Shown here piece by piece: positions 1 to 7,121 of a DNA stretch of 64,000 nt. The translations under genes were made by a program, and so were the position numbers. Source of the stretch: Burkholderia sp. OK233 (GTDB lineage: Bacteria; Pseudomonadota; Gammaproteobacteria; Burkholderiales; Burkholderiaceae); NCBI RefSeq assembly GCF_900230185.1, contig NZ_OCSR01000001.1:2108001-2172000 (forward strand), given 5' to 3'. The notes beneath the pieces were generated by a model. It had not been told where the DNA came from, did no database searches, and worked only from the letters and a program-made list of their open reading frames with translations. Every line of letters begins with the position of its first letter. Positions within the stretch are counted from its first letter, which is position 1.

Positions 1-912
1 TTCGTAACGGCCTTCTACGGCCAGATCGCAATCATCTTTCCGCTGGTGGTCGCCGCGCCCCGCTACTTCGCGGGCGCTTTCACGTTCGGCGTACTGATGC
101 AGATCTCGAGCGCGTTCGGTACCGTCAGCGATTCGTTTTCGTGGTTCATCAATAGTTACGGCAGCCTCGTTGAATGGCGCGCTACGGTGAACCGGTTGCG
201 CGAGTTCAAGCGCATCGTGCATGCACCGCGTCTGAAGGAATCGGTCTCGCCCGGTACCGCGCACGGCGGCATCAATCTGCATTTCGTCGACGAAGACAAG
301 CTCACAACCGAAGGCCTCCAGCTTGCACTGCCGAACGGCAACCCGTTGTCGCGCATCCGCGATATCGCGATCAAGCCGGGTTCACGTTGGCTGGTGCGAG
401 GTCCGTCCGGCTCCGGCAAGAGCACGCTGATGCGCGCGCTCGCCGGCTTGTGGCCGTTCGGCGACGGCTCGATCGACGCACCGGTCAACGCGCGGATGAT
501 GTTCATCCCGCAGGTCAGCTACATGCCGATCGGCACGCTGAAAGCCGCACTCACCTATCCGTCCGCTGCAGATACCTACACCGACGAAGAATGCCGCGAA
601 GCGCTCATCGTCTGCCATCTGTCGGAGTATGCCGACCGGCTGCAGGAATCGGGACACTGGACGCGCATTCTCTCGCCGGGTGAACAACAGCGCCTCGCCG
701 GCGCCCGTGTGCTGCTGCACAAACCGGACTACCTGTTCCTCGACGAAGCGACCAGCGCGCTCGATTCGGAAAACGAAGCACGCCTCTATCACCTGTTCAC
801 CGAGCGGCTGCCGCAGGCGGCGATCGTCAGCGTCGCGCATCGCGAATCGCTGGCGGCGTTCCATGGCGAAACGCTCGACGTCGAGCGCTCGGGCGAACCG
901 ATTGCCGCGTGA
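1..912 (+). CDS. ABC transporter, SbmA/YddA-type fused permease-ATPase (3' part only)
   Basis: The reading frame is open from the first base, so the true start lies upstream of the window. What is visible is the end of a membrane domain (ABC_membrane_2 type, with a hydrophobic stretch around IIFPLVVAAPRYFAG) followed by a complete nucleotide-binding domain. That domain has Walker A GPSGSGKST, the signature LSPGEQQRLAGAR, Walker B YLFLDEATSALD and the H-loop SVAHR. In this family one polypeptide carries both permease and ATPase and acts as a homodimer in the inner membrane; SbmA/BacA relatives move peptides, and YddA is poorly characterised. The substrate cannot be read from this part. The stop overlaps the next gene by 4 bp (GTGA), so the two are translationally coupled. 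Confidence 0.88.
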   Translation, partial: FVTAFYGQIAIIFPLVVAAPRYFAGAFTFGVLMQISSAFGTVSDSFSWFINSYGSLVEWRATVNRLREFKRIVHAPRLKESVSPGTAHGGINLHFVDEDKLTTEGLQLALPNGNPLSRIRDIAIKPGSRWLVRGPSGSGKSTLMRALAGLWPFGDGSIDAPVNARMMFIPQVSYMPIGTLKAALTYPSAADTYTDEECREALIVCHLSEYADRLQESGHWTRILSPGEQQRLAGARVLLHKPDYLFLDEATSALDSENEARLYHLFTERLPQAAIVSVAHRESLAAFHGETLDVERSGEPIAA

Positions 913-1745
913 ACAGCATGGATCATGCGAGCGACATGAGCAGCACCGGTGACGCGAGCAGCACGATTGGCACGCGCGGCGCCGAGCTCGAGCGGGTCGT
1001 CCTGATCACCGGTGCGGGCTCCGGCATCGGCGCCGCACTGGCCCGGCGCATCGCCGCGCCGCGCAGCGCGTTGATGCTGCACGCACGCGGCGCCGACGAC
1101 GAAGCGCGCCAGCGTCTTGCACAAGTCGCCGCCGATTGCAGCGCGAACGGCGCGCGGTGTGCGACGGTGTTCGGCGATCTGGCCGAACGCGGCGCCGCCG
1201 AACACGTGATTCATCAAACGCTCGCGAGCTTCGGCGCGCTTGATCAGCTGGTAGCAAACGCCGGCCACGCGCAACGGCAAACGCTCAACGCACTCGACGC
1301 GGACGTGTTCAGTGCTACCTTCGCCGCCATGCCGGCCGCGTTCGCCGCGCTCGTCAAACGTGCGACGCCCGCCCTGGAAACCTCGAAGCGAGGTCGCGTG
1401 GTCGCGCTCAGTTCGTTCGTCGCGCATCGCTATCGCGTGGATGCGCCGTTCGCCGCAACGGCTGCGGCGAAAGCGGCGATCGAGTCGCTGGCTAAAACCG
1501 CAGCCGCCGAACTTGCGCCGCATGGCGTGACGGTCAATTGCGTGGCGCCCGGCTATACCCGTAAAGATCGCGGCCCAAGTGCCGATAATGCATCGGTGTG
1601 GACCCGCGCCGCCGAAGCGACGCCGCTCGGTCACGTCGCCGAGCCCGCGGATATCGCCGCGCTGATCGCGTTCCTGCTCTCCGATGAAGCGCGTCACATC
1701 ACCGGCCAGGTGATTCATATCGACGGCGGCCTCACGCTCGGCTAG
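909..1745 (+). CDS. Short-chain dehydrogenase/reductase with Thr in place of the catalytic Tyr
   Basis: This is a 278-residue Rossmann-fold SDR. TGAGSGIG at about residues 34-41 is the classical NAD(P)-binding motif, NAG follows mid-protein, and the C-terminal GQVIHIDGGLTLG is typical of the family. The active-site YxxxK is read here as Thr184-AAA-Lys188, so the general-acid Tyr is missing although the Lys is kept. The GTG start at 909 overlaps the ABC transporter stop; an ATG at 918 is an alternative. The role is unknown. Coupling to the transporter suggests a shared substrate or regulation (inference). It could be an inactive or altered SDR. Confidence 0.85.
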   Translation: MNSMDHASDMSSTGDASSTIGTRGAELERVVLITGAGSGIGAALARRIAAPRSALMLHARGADDEARQRLAQVAADCSANGARCATVFGDLAERGAAEHVIHQTLASFGALDQLVANAGHAQRQTLNALDADVFSATFAAMPAAFAALVKRATPALETSKRGRVVALSSFVAHRYRVDAPFAATAAAKAAIESLAKTAAAELAPHGVTVNCVAPGYTRKDRGPSADNASVWTRAAEATPLGHVAEPADIAALIAFLLSDEARHITGQVIHIDGGLTLG

Positions 1746-1768
1746 GCAGCGCGCCGCAACATCCGGAA

Positions 1769-1798
1769 ACACGCGAGAAGAGTTCGAAAGCATTTGCG
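1769..1798 (+). repeat. Intergenic element, copy 1 (TTCGAAAGC core)
   Basis: The stretch reads as ACACGCGAGAA, then TTCGAAAGC, then TTTGCG. It closely matches a second copy at 3131-3160, and both copies lie just upstream of a gene. The core TTCGAA is palindromic. It may be a regulator-binding site or a small dispersed repeat; nothing in the sequence decides between them. Confidence 0.4.
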
Positions 1799-1911
1799 AA
1801 GCGGGCAAGCTGTTCCGCGCTTTGAAAATCCCTTGTAGCAGCGACGATAGTCGTGCGGGCCGTACCACGCGCCGCCCGCCACGCCCCTCACTGCTACTGG
1901 ACTCTCCGCAC

Positions 1912-2373
1912 ATGTCATTCGATCGCCACTTTCATCCTTTGACCCAGCGCGCAGCGCTTGCTCTTGGCGCAGCCCTGCTGCTCACGAGCGCCGCGTACGC
2001 TGCGCAAGCCACCCAGCCCAATGAGCCGGCGGATGTTTGCCCCGCGCTCAAACACATCGTCGACGCACCCGACTTCAAGCAGTTGCACGCGCAACCTGCC
2101 GCGCAACTGCCGGGGGTATCGGCCGTCGACGACTGCCGCGCCAACACGCACGCCTACGATTGCCACTGGCGCGCACACTGGCAAGCTGACGGTGTCGTCA
2201 ACGATCCGCTCGAAGAATTCGGCGCCGATATCGCAGCCTGCTTTCCGAACGTCGTGCACGACGTCAACACCCCGACGCGTCAGCATTTCATCGTGACCAC
2301 CGAAGATCGGCGCGTGAATTTGACGGCCAGCGTGCAAGGGCAAAACGAACTGCGCCTGCGCGTCACGCGCTGA
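1912..2373 (+). CDS. Hypothetical secreted protein
   Basis: A 153-residue protein begins with a clear Sec signal peptide: a basic/polar start, then a hydrophobic core LALGAALLLTSAAYAAQA with an Ala-rich cleavage site near residue 26. The mature part contains three or four Cys residues (VCPALK, DDCRA, YDCHW, AACFP), consistent with disulfides in the periplasm. I do not recognise a family. The ATG at 1912 is preferred to an upstream in-frame start at 1822 because it places the signal peptide at the N-terminus. It follows the SDR gene by 166 bp. Confidence 0.7.
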   Translation: MSFDRHFHPLTQRAALALGAALLLTSAAYAAQATQPNEPADVCPALKHIVDAPDFKQLHAQPAAQLPGVSAVDDCRANTHAYDCHWRAHWQADGVVNDPLEEFGADIAACFPNVVHDVNTPTRQHFIVTTEDRRVNLTASVQGQNELRLRVTR

Positions 2374-2463
2374 GCGTGGGCCGTTTTTGCCACGCAACGC
2401 TGCTTTTCCGCTGAGACCCGTTGTCATTCGCCGCACTTCCTCACCGCCACCAGGCACCGCATC

Positions 2464-3105
2464 ATGACCTCTATGCCGAGCTTGCGCGCTTACGCTTTCA
2501 CGCGGGCCCCAATGGCCGCGTGGGTCATGTTGCGGCGGCCTTGTGCGTGGCTCGCCGCCTCGGCCACCCTCGCATTCGGTCTGAACGGCTGCGCGTGGAC
2601 ACTGATCTCAGCGGCCGACGCCACCGGTTCGGTGATTCAGGCGGGCTACGCGATCGCGGCGAACTACTCATCGCCGACCTTCGTGAACGGCCGGCGGGCG
2701 GACGTGCATAACGTCTGCATCGAAGTGAACCAGGCGGTGTCGATCGGCGATTTCGTGCCGGCGCTGCAACTTGCGCTCGACCGGCGCGGCATTCGTTCGG
2801 ACGTCTACAATCCGGGCACCTCGCCCGCCGGATGCGAGGCGCGCCTCGTCTACAACGCCGCGATCGACTACGGCCGCCGCTCGTTCAGCGACGAAACGAT
2901 CCAGTATCTGTCGATCATCGATCTGACACTGATCCAGCACGGGCGCATTCTCGTCACCGCGCGTTATCAGACCGGCGGCCTCAATACCGACCGTTTTTCT
3001 ACTTCATCGACCAAGCTCAATGGTTTGATCGACAAGATGGTGGTCGATCAAACAGACCTGCCGCGGCAGCCGATGCAGACCATCCAGACGTCGCTGGCAA
3101 ACTAG
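2464..3105 (+). CDS. Putative lipoprotein
   Basis: A 213-residue protein has a signal sequence ending in the lipobox LNGC (around residues 39-42), so it is probably lipidated at Cys and anchored in the membrane. An in-frame ATG at 2527 would give a signal peptide of conventional length (about 20 residues) and may be the real start. The mature region has two Cys (VCIEV, AGCEARL) and a mixed alpha/beta pattern without a motif I can name. It sits between the secreted protein and an orphan response regulator. Function unknown. Confidence 0.72.
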   Translation: MTSMPSLRAYAFTRAPMAAWVMLRRPCAWLAASATLAFGLNGCAWTLISAADATGSVIQAGYAIAANYSSPTFVNGRRADVHNVCIEVNQAVSIGDFVPALQLALDRRGIRSDVYNPGTSPAGCEARLVYNAAIDYGRRSFSDETIQYLSIIDLTLIQHGRILVTARYQTGGLNTDRFSTSSTKLNGLIDKMVVDQTDLPRQPMQTIQTSLAN

Positions 3106-3130
3106 GCGCACGGCCTGCTTGCTTTCTCTT

Positions 3131-3160
3131 ACACGAGAAAGGATTCGAAAGCGTTTCGCG
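3131..3160 (+). repeat. Intergenic element, copy 2 (TTCGAAAGC core)
   Basis: ACACGAGAA, TTCGAAAGC and TTTCGCG occur in the same order as in the copy at 1769-1798. This copy lies about 30 bp upstream of the start codon of the OmpR-type regulator at 3189, a position that would suit autoregulation (inference). Confidence 0.4.
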
Positions 3161-3188
3161 CTTTGCGCCGCTCGCGTGGATCACTAAG

Positions 3189-3938
3189 ATGACCTGGATG
3201 AACCAATCCATTCTGGTCGTCGACGACGACCCCGTCGTACGTGAGCTCGTCAGCGAATATCTGGTGGGGCGTGGCTTCAAGGTCTCCACGCTCGAACACG
3301 GCATGGCGCTGCAGCGTAGCTTGCAGGACGAACGTCCCGCGCTGGTCGTGCTCGACATCATGATGCCGGAGCTCGACGGCATTAGCGCGTTGCGCGCATT
3401 GCGCGTCGCCGGCGACGATATTCCCGTAATTCTCCTGACCGCGCGTGCCGATCCGATCGACCGCGTGATCGGCCTCGAACTCGGTGCCGACGACTATCTC
3501 GGCAAGCCATTCGAACCGAGCGAGCTGGTCGCGCGGATTCGCACGGTCCTGCGCCGCCGCGGCACGATTGCGCCGAGCGCGCCGGAGCACCGCGCGCCCT
3601 ATCGCTTCGGTCGTTTCGAGGTGAACTTTCCGGCGCGCGAATTGCGCCGCGACGGTGAGCGGATTCCGCTGCGTTCGAGCGAATTCGCGATGCTCAAGGT
3701 GTTCGTCACGCACGCGATGAGCGTACTCACGCGCGCGCAGTTGCTGGAGAAACTGCACGGCAATAGCGAGGTGCATCGCAATCGCAGTCTTGACGTCTCG
3801 ATCTGGCGTTTGCGGCGGCTGATCGAAGTGGATCCGTCCGAGCCTCGCTATGTGCAGACTGTCTGGGGACGCGGCTACGTGTTCGTGCCGGACGGTGAAA
3901 TCGGCGCTGCGGAACGCGACGCTCCGCAACTTACGTGA
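3189..3938 (+). CDS. OmpR/PhoB-family response regulator (orphan)
   Basis: A 249-residue two-domain regulator. The receiver has the acidic pocket DDD at residues 12-14, the phospho-acceptor Asp56 in VVLDIMMPE, Thr84 and Lys106 in GKPFE. The C-terminal winged-helix DNA-binding domain ends in RYVQTVWGRGYVFVPDG, typical of the OmpR/PhoB class. ATG 3189 is used; ATG 3198 (MNQSILV) is equally possible. No histidine kinase is adjacent. It closely resembles the regulator at 6381, which does have a kinase, so the two probably arose by duplication and could share that kinase (inference). It is convergent with flgH. Confidence 0.92.
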   Translation: MTWMNQSILVVDDDPVVRELVSEYLVGRGFKVSTLEHGMALQRSLQDERPALVVLDIMMPELDGISALRALRVAGDDIPVILLTARADPIDRVIGLELGADDYLGKPFEPSELVARIRTVLRRRGTIAPSAPEHRAPYRFGRFEVNFPARELRRDGERIPLRSSEFAMLKVFVTHAMSVLTRAQLLEKLHGNSEVHRNRSLDVSIWRLRRLIEVDPSEPRYVQTVWGRGYVFVPDGEIGAAERDAPQLT

Positions 3939-4028
3939 TGCTTGCCCCGCGAGCGCCTGGCGCCAGCCTTCGGACTTAAGAAAACGTACGCGGCGTGTCG
4001 CGTATCTCGCGCGCACGCCGCATCGACG

Positions 4029-4700
4029 CTAGAACGTCAGCACGCTCAGAAACATTCTCTGCAGCCAGCCCATCGTGGTGGAGTCGGACACCATCCCCAC
4101 GCCGGCCTGCTCGATACGCGCATTCGCGACCTTGCTCGACGCCACATAATTGCCTGCTTCGATATCCTTCGGATTGACGATGCCCGACAGGCGCAAGCGG
4201 TCGCGGTTGCCGCTCATCGCGATCATCTTCTCGCCGGACACCACCAGATTGCCGGTCGACATCGTCCCGATCACGGTCACGGCCAACGTGCCGGTCATGC
4301 CGCTGACGTCGGTGAGACTGCCCTGCCCCTTGTAGTCAGTACTGGCCGAGCCGATGTTGAACAGCCTCGCGAGCCGCGCGGCGGCGTTGGTCGACTGGTC
4401 GGCGGCGGTCGCGGTGATGCTGCTCGAACGGCTCGCGGCAGCGGTCGCGCTATTGTTGCCGCTGTACGATTCCGACAAGCGGATCGTCAGCACGTCGCCG
4501 ATATGCTGCGCACGCGGCGTTTCGTAGAGCAGCAAGGGCGCGCCGGCCTGATAGATCGCGCCCTGCGTGTTGACGTTCAGCGGCGCCGACGCGAGCGGCG
4601 GCGACATCGGCGTTTCGACGATTGACGGCTGCTGGCCGCTCCCGCAAGCCGCGAGGCAGGCCGCCGCGCCTAGCGCGACAGTGAGACGTAGCGCAGTCAT
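4029..4700 (-). CDS. flgH: Flagellar L-ring protein FlgH
   Basis: A 223-residue outer-membrane lipoprotein with lipobox LAAC at residues 16-19. The family body is clear: APLLLYETPRAQHIGDVLTIRLSE, followed by GMTGTLAVTVIGTMSTGNLVVSGEK and LRLSGIVNPKDIE. FlgH builds the L ring, the outer-membrane bushing of the flagellar rod. AAGGAG lies just upstream of the ATG. No flgG, flgI or other flagellar gene is nearby; the upstream genes on the same strand are small exported proteins. Flagellar flgH normally sits inside flgB-flgL, so this is either a second copy or a relocated one; the window cannot tell which. Confidence 0.9.
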   Translation of the reverse strand: MTALRLTVALGAAACLAACGSGQQPSIVETPMSPPLASAPLNVNTQGAIYQAGAPLLLYETPRAQHIGDVLTIRLSESYSGNNSATAAASRSSSITATAADQSTNAAARLARLFNIGSASTDYKGQGSLTDVSGMTGTLAVTVIGTMSTGNLVVSGEKMIAMSGNRDRLRLSGIVNPKDIEAGNYVASSKVANARIEQAGVGMVSDSTTMGWLQRMFLSVLTF

Positions 4701-4827
4701 GCATGCTCCTTGGCCGGATCGGCCTGATTGAAAACGGACTTTGCGGTCGTGGTGCCGACGCTGTGTTCAACGAAGCAATCTGAGCCACGCATGAGCCCGC
4801 AAACAGCGCGACGGATGAGGCGGGACA

Positions 4828-5541
4828 TCACCCCGCCTCGGCACCGCTCGCCTGCCATTGCCGCACGACCGATTTCACCCATGCGTCCGAGCCTTTCAGC
4901 AGATAGGTGAGGGTGCCGTTGCGGGTGCCCGGTAGAAAGCACAACGTGATCGAACTCACCGCGTTTTCCCACACGTAGACCGGCAGCGCGCCCGACGACG
5001 ACACGCTTTGCGTCACCAGACGCGGCGTGCCATAACGGTCCGCGAGCGCGTCGCGCAAGTCTTCGGCGGTGATCTCGTCGATCACAAAGGAAATCTCGTA
5101 CAGACGCAGTGCACTCTGGCCGTCGACACGCGCAAAGCGCAGCACATGCTCCAGTGCCGGCGCGCCGTCGACGACGGCTTGCGATACCGCCCAACCGTCG
5201 TCTGCGCGATGCGCCCAGCGGCAGGCCACCGTCAGACTCTCGTGCGATTTCAGCCGCATGCCGAGCGCGCCTGCCTGCACGTCCGTCTCGCAGACGGGCA
5301 CGCTGCCAATCGGCGTAGCGCGAACGGTCGAACCCGCGCGGAACTCGTCGAGCGTGATGCCGAGCGCAATGCCGCGAAACGCGAACGGCTTGTCCTGCGA
5401 GCGCCAGCGTGCGTCAGCGGAAGCGGCCTTCGACGCGGCGCTGGCCGCGTTCGCTTCGCGCGCGACGGGCTGCGCCTCAGCGACCATCGAGAACGCGCCG
5501 CCCAGCAGCGCCAGCGCGCAGGCAAACCGTTTGAGTGTCAT
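4828..5541 (-). CDS. Hypothetical periplasmic protein
   Basis: A 237-residue protein with a signal peptide (LKRFACALALLGGAFSMVAEAQP). After an Ala-rich linker comes a region beginning FAFRGIALGITLDEFR, reminiscent of small secreted proteins that carry this GI-x-LG-x-(S/T)-x-x-x-(F/V) pattern, but I cannot name the family with confidence. The mature region has three Cys. The start lies 3 bp after the stop of the lipoprotein gene at 5545-5742, so the two are co-transcribed. A 127-bp gap then leads to flgH. Confidence 0.75.
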   Translation of the reverse strand: MTLKRFACALALLGGAFSMVAEAQPVAREANAASAASKAASADARWRSQDKPFAFRGIALGITLDEFRAGSTVRATPIGSVPVCETDVQAGALGMRLKSHESLTVACRWAHRADDGWAVSQAVVDGAPALEHVLRFARVDGQSALRLYEISFVIDEITAEDLRDALADRYGTPRLVTQSVSSSGALPVYVWENAVSSITLCFLPGTRNGTLTYLLKGSDAWVKSVVRQWQASGAEAG

Positions 5542-5544
5542 GAT

Positions 5545-5742
5545 TCAGTCGATCGCTGATGAACACATGTCGAACGGGGTGGCCGCGGCATGGCCGACGA
5601 CCGGGATGATTTTCAGCGTGGCCGCCGTCAGCCGGCACGGCAGCGCGGCGACGGCGCAGCCGCCGAGCGGCAGAAGCGCCGCGCCGAGCGTCAACCACGC
5701 AGCGACACGGATGAAACGGTCAGGAATGCTCGAGGTCGACAC
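5545..5742 (-). CDS. Small lipoprotein (DUF6726-like)
   Basis: A 65-residue lipoprotein: hydrophobic segment LTLGAALLPLGGC with a lipobox ending at Cys28, then CAVAALPCRLTAATLKIIPVVGHAAATPFD. I recall this short Cys-containing pattern from Burkholderiales proteins annotated DUF6726; the assignment is from memory. The GTG start at 5742 has GAGG five bases upstream. It lies 15 bp after a 60-codon ORF and 3 bp before the periplasmic protein gene, forming a compact operon of small envelope proteins. Confidence 0.7.
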   Translation of the reverse strand: MSTSSIPDRFIRVAAWLTLGAALLPLGGCAVAALPCRLTAATLKIIPVVGHAAATPFDMCSSAID

Positions 5743-5757
5743 ACGGGCCTCGGTGCG

Positions 5758-5940
5758 TCAGGCAGTCGTGTTGACGTGATGCCCGACCAGCCCCGCCGGC
5801 AGCGACGGAGGCGCCTCGCTAGCGGACTCCCGTGCCTGCGGCGTGGCCAGCGAGTTGTTTGGGGCTGCGGGTTTTTCCGCTGGCGGCGTGGGCGCGAGCG
5901 AAGAAAAGCGGGTTGAGCTGAGATTGCTATGAACGGTCAT
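5758..5940 (-). CDS. Small hypothetical protein (60 aa), possible first gene of the flgH operon
   Basis: A 60-codon ORF starts with ATG preceded by GCGAGG about nine bases upstream. It ends 15 bp before the small lipoprotein gene, on the same strand. The product is Ser/Pro/Ala-rich with no signal peptide or membrane segment and ends in LPAGLVGHHVNTTA. No family recognised. Its position and ribosome-binding site support a real gene, but composition alone could also give a chance ORF. Confidence 0.5.
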   Translation of the reverse strand: MTVHSNLSSTRFSSLAPTPPAEKPAAPNNSLATPQARESASEAPPSLPAGLVGHHVNTTA

Positions 5941-6380
5941 GATGAGCCTCGCGTGGCGCTAGGTTTCGATTTCACGCCGCCTGTCGTGGGCCCAAGGCGT
6001 TAGGCTGTTTTCGACATGCGGCGCAACGTACTGCACGACGAATCATCTCGCCGCGCACGTAGTGGCGATGCACGAAGGAACGCGCGCTTTTCGACGGTTC
6101 TTACGACCCGTTGCGACCCCTTGCCATCAGTAGCAATTGCACACAGATTCTTTCCCCAGAGGAATTCAAGCGGTGCAAAATGACTTCCACGCCGCGCCGC
6201 GCATGGGCAAATGGACCAACGCATTACAGATGCGTTGCCAGATGTGGCAGCCGTGAAATATGCCGTGAGCCTTTGGCTGCGGGCCTTACACCCGGACGGA
6301 CGGGCACGGCGCGAGTTTGCGTAAGCATTGGTAAGAAAACAGTCGGTCGCGCGCCGCGCGTGCCAGTCTAAAATTTCGCC
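5941..6380. other. 440-bp intergenic region between divergent operons
   Basis: It separates the minus-strand small-protein/flgH operon from the plus-strand response regulator/kinase pair, so it must hold both promoters. GC content is lower than in the genes. No convincing consensus -35/-10 pair, operator repeat or RNA gene was found. An 86-codon ORF here (6111-6371) has no family signal and is not annotated. Confidence 0.5.
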
Positions 6381-7121
6381 ATGAATCCACAGGTCCTTAT
6401 CGTCGACGACGACCCGGTTGTGCGCGATCTGCTTTGCAAGTTTCTGCAGACGAACGGCTTCGACGCGTCAGTGCTGCACGACGGCACCCATTTGCAACGC
6501 CGGCTCGAACGTGAACGGCCGTCGGTCGTCGTGCTCGACATCATGATGCCGAACACCGACGGCTTACGCGCGCTCACCGCGCTGCGCGCCGCCGGCGACG
6601 ACATTCCGGTGATCTTCGTGACGGCGCGCGGTACGGTGGCCGACCGCATCGTCGGGCTTTCGCTCGGTGCGGACGACTACCTGACCAAGCCGTTCGACCC
6701 ACGCGAACTGCTCGCGCGCATCCACACGGTGCTGCGCCGCCGCGGGCCGTCCACCACGAGCGCGCCGGAAGCCCGCAAGCCGTATCGCTTCGGCCCGTTC
6801 GAACTCGACTTCGCCACGCGCGCGCTGTCACGCGACGACTCGAAGCTGCCGCTACGCGACAGCGAGTTCGCCCTGCTAAAGATCTTCGTCAACAATCCGT
6901 ACAAGGTGCTGTCGCGCGTGCTGATCCACGATCTCGTGCATCGTGACAACTTAGCCTTCCGCGACCGCAGCCTTGACGTACCGATCTGGCGCCTGCGCCG
7001 CGTGATCGAAGACGATCCGTCCAATCCCTGCTACGTGCAGACGGTGCGCGGCAAAGGCTACGTGTTCGTGCCCGACGCCGACGGCACACCGTTCGCTGAC
7101 GAGGCCGCCTCAAGCGCATGA
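6381..7121 (+). CDS. OmpR/PhoB-family response regulator
   Basis: A 246-residue regulator with the receiver acidic pocket at residues 9-11, phospho-acceptor Asp53 (VVLDIMMPN), Thr81 and Lys103 (LTKPFD). A C-terminal winged helix ends in CYVQTVRGKGYVFVPD. The stop overlaps the ATG of the downstream histidine kinase by 4 bp (ATGA), the usual arrangement of a cognate pair. It is a close paralog of the regulator at 3189-3938, which lies on the other side of the flgH operon. Its targets are unknown; the divergent envelope-protein operon is a plausible one (inference). Confidence 0.94.
   Translation: MNPQVLIVDDDPVVRDLLCKFLQTNGFDASVLHDGTHLQRRLERERPSVVVLDIMMPNTDGLRALTALRAAGDDIPVIFVTARGTVADRIVGLSLGADDYLTKPFDPRELLARIHTVLRRRGPSTTSAPEARKPYRFGPFELDFATRALSRDDSKLPLRDSEFALLKIFVNNPYKVLSRVLIHDLVHRDNLAFRDRSLDVPIWRLRRVIEDDPSNPCYVQTVRGKGYVFVPDADGTPFADEAASSA

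Noticed and set aside
6111-6371. 86-codon ORF in the gap before the second response regulator
   Set aside because: No ribosome-binding site worth noting, no family signal, and it occupies the likely promoter region.
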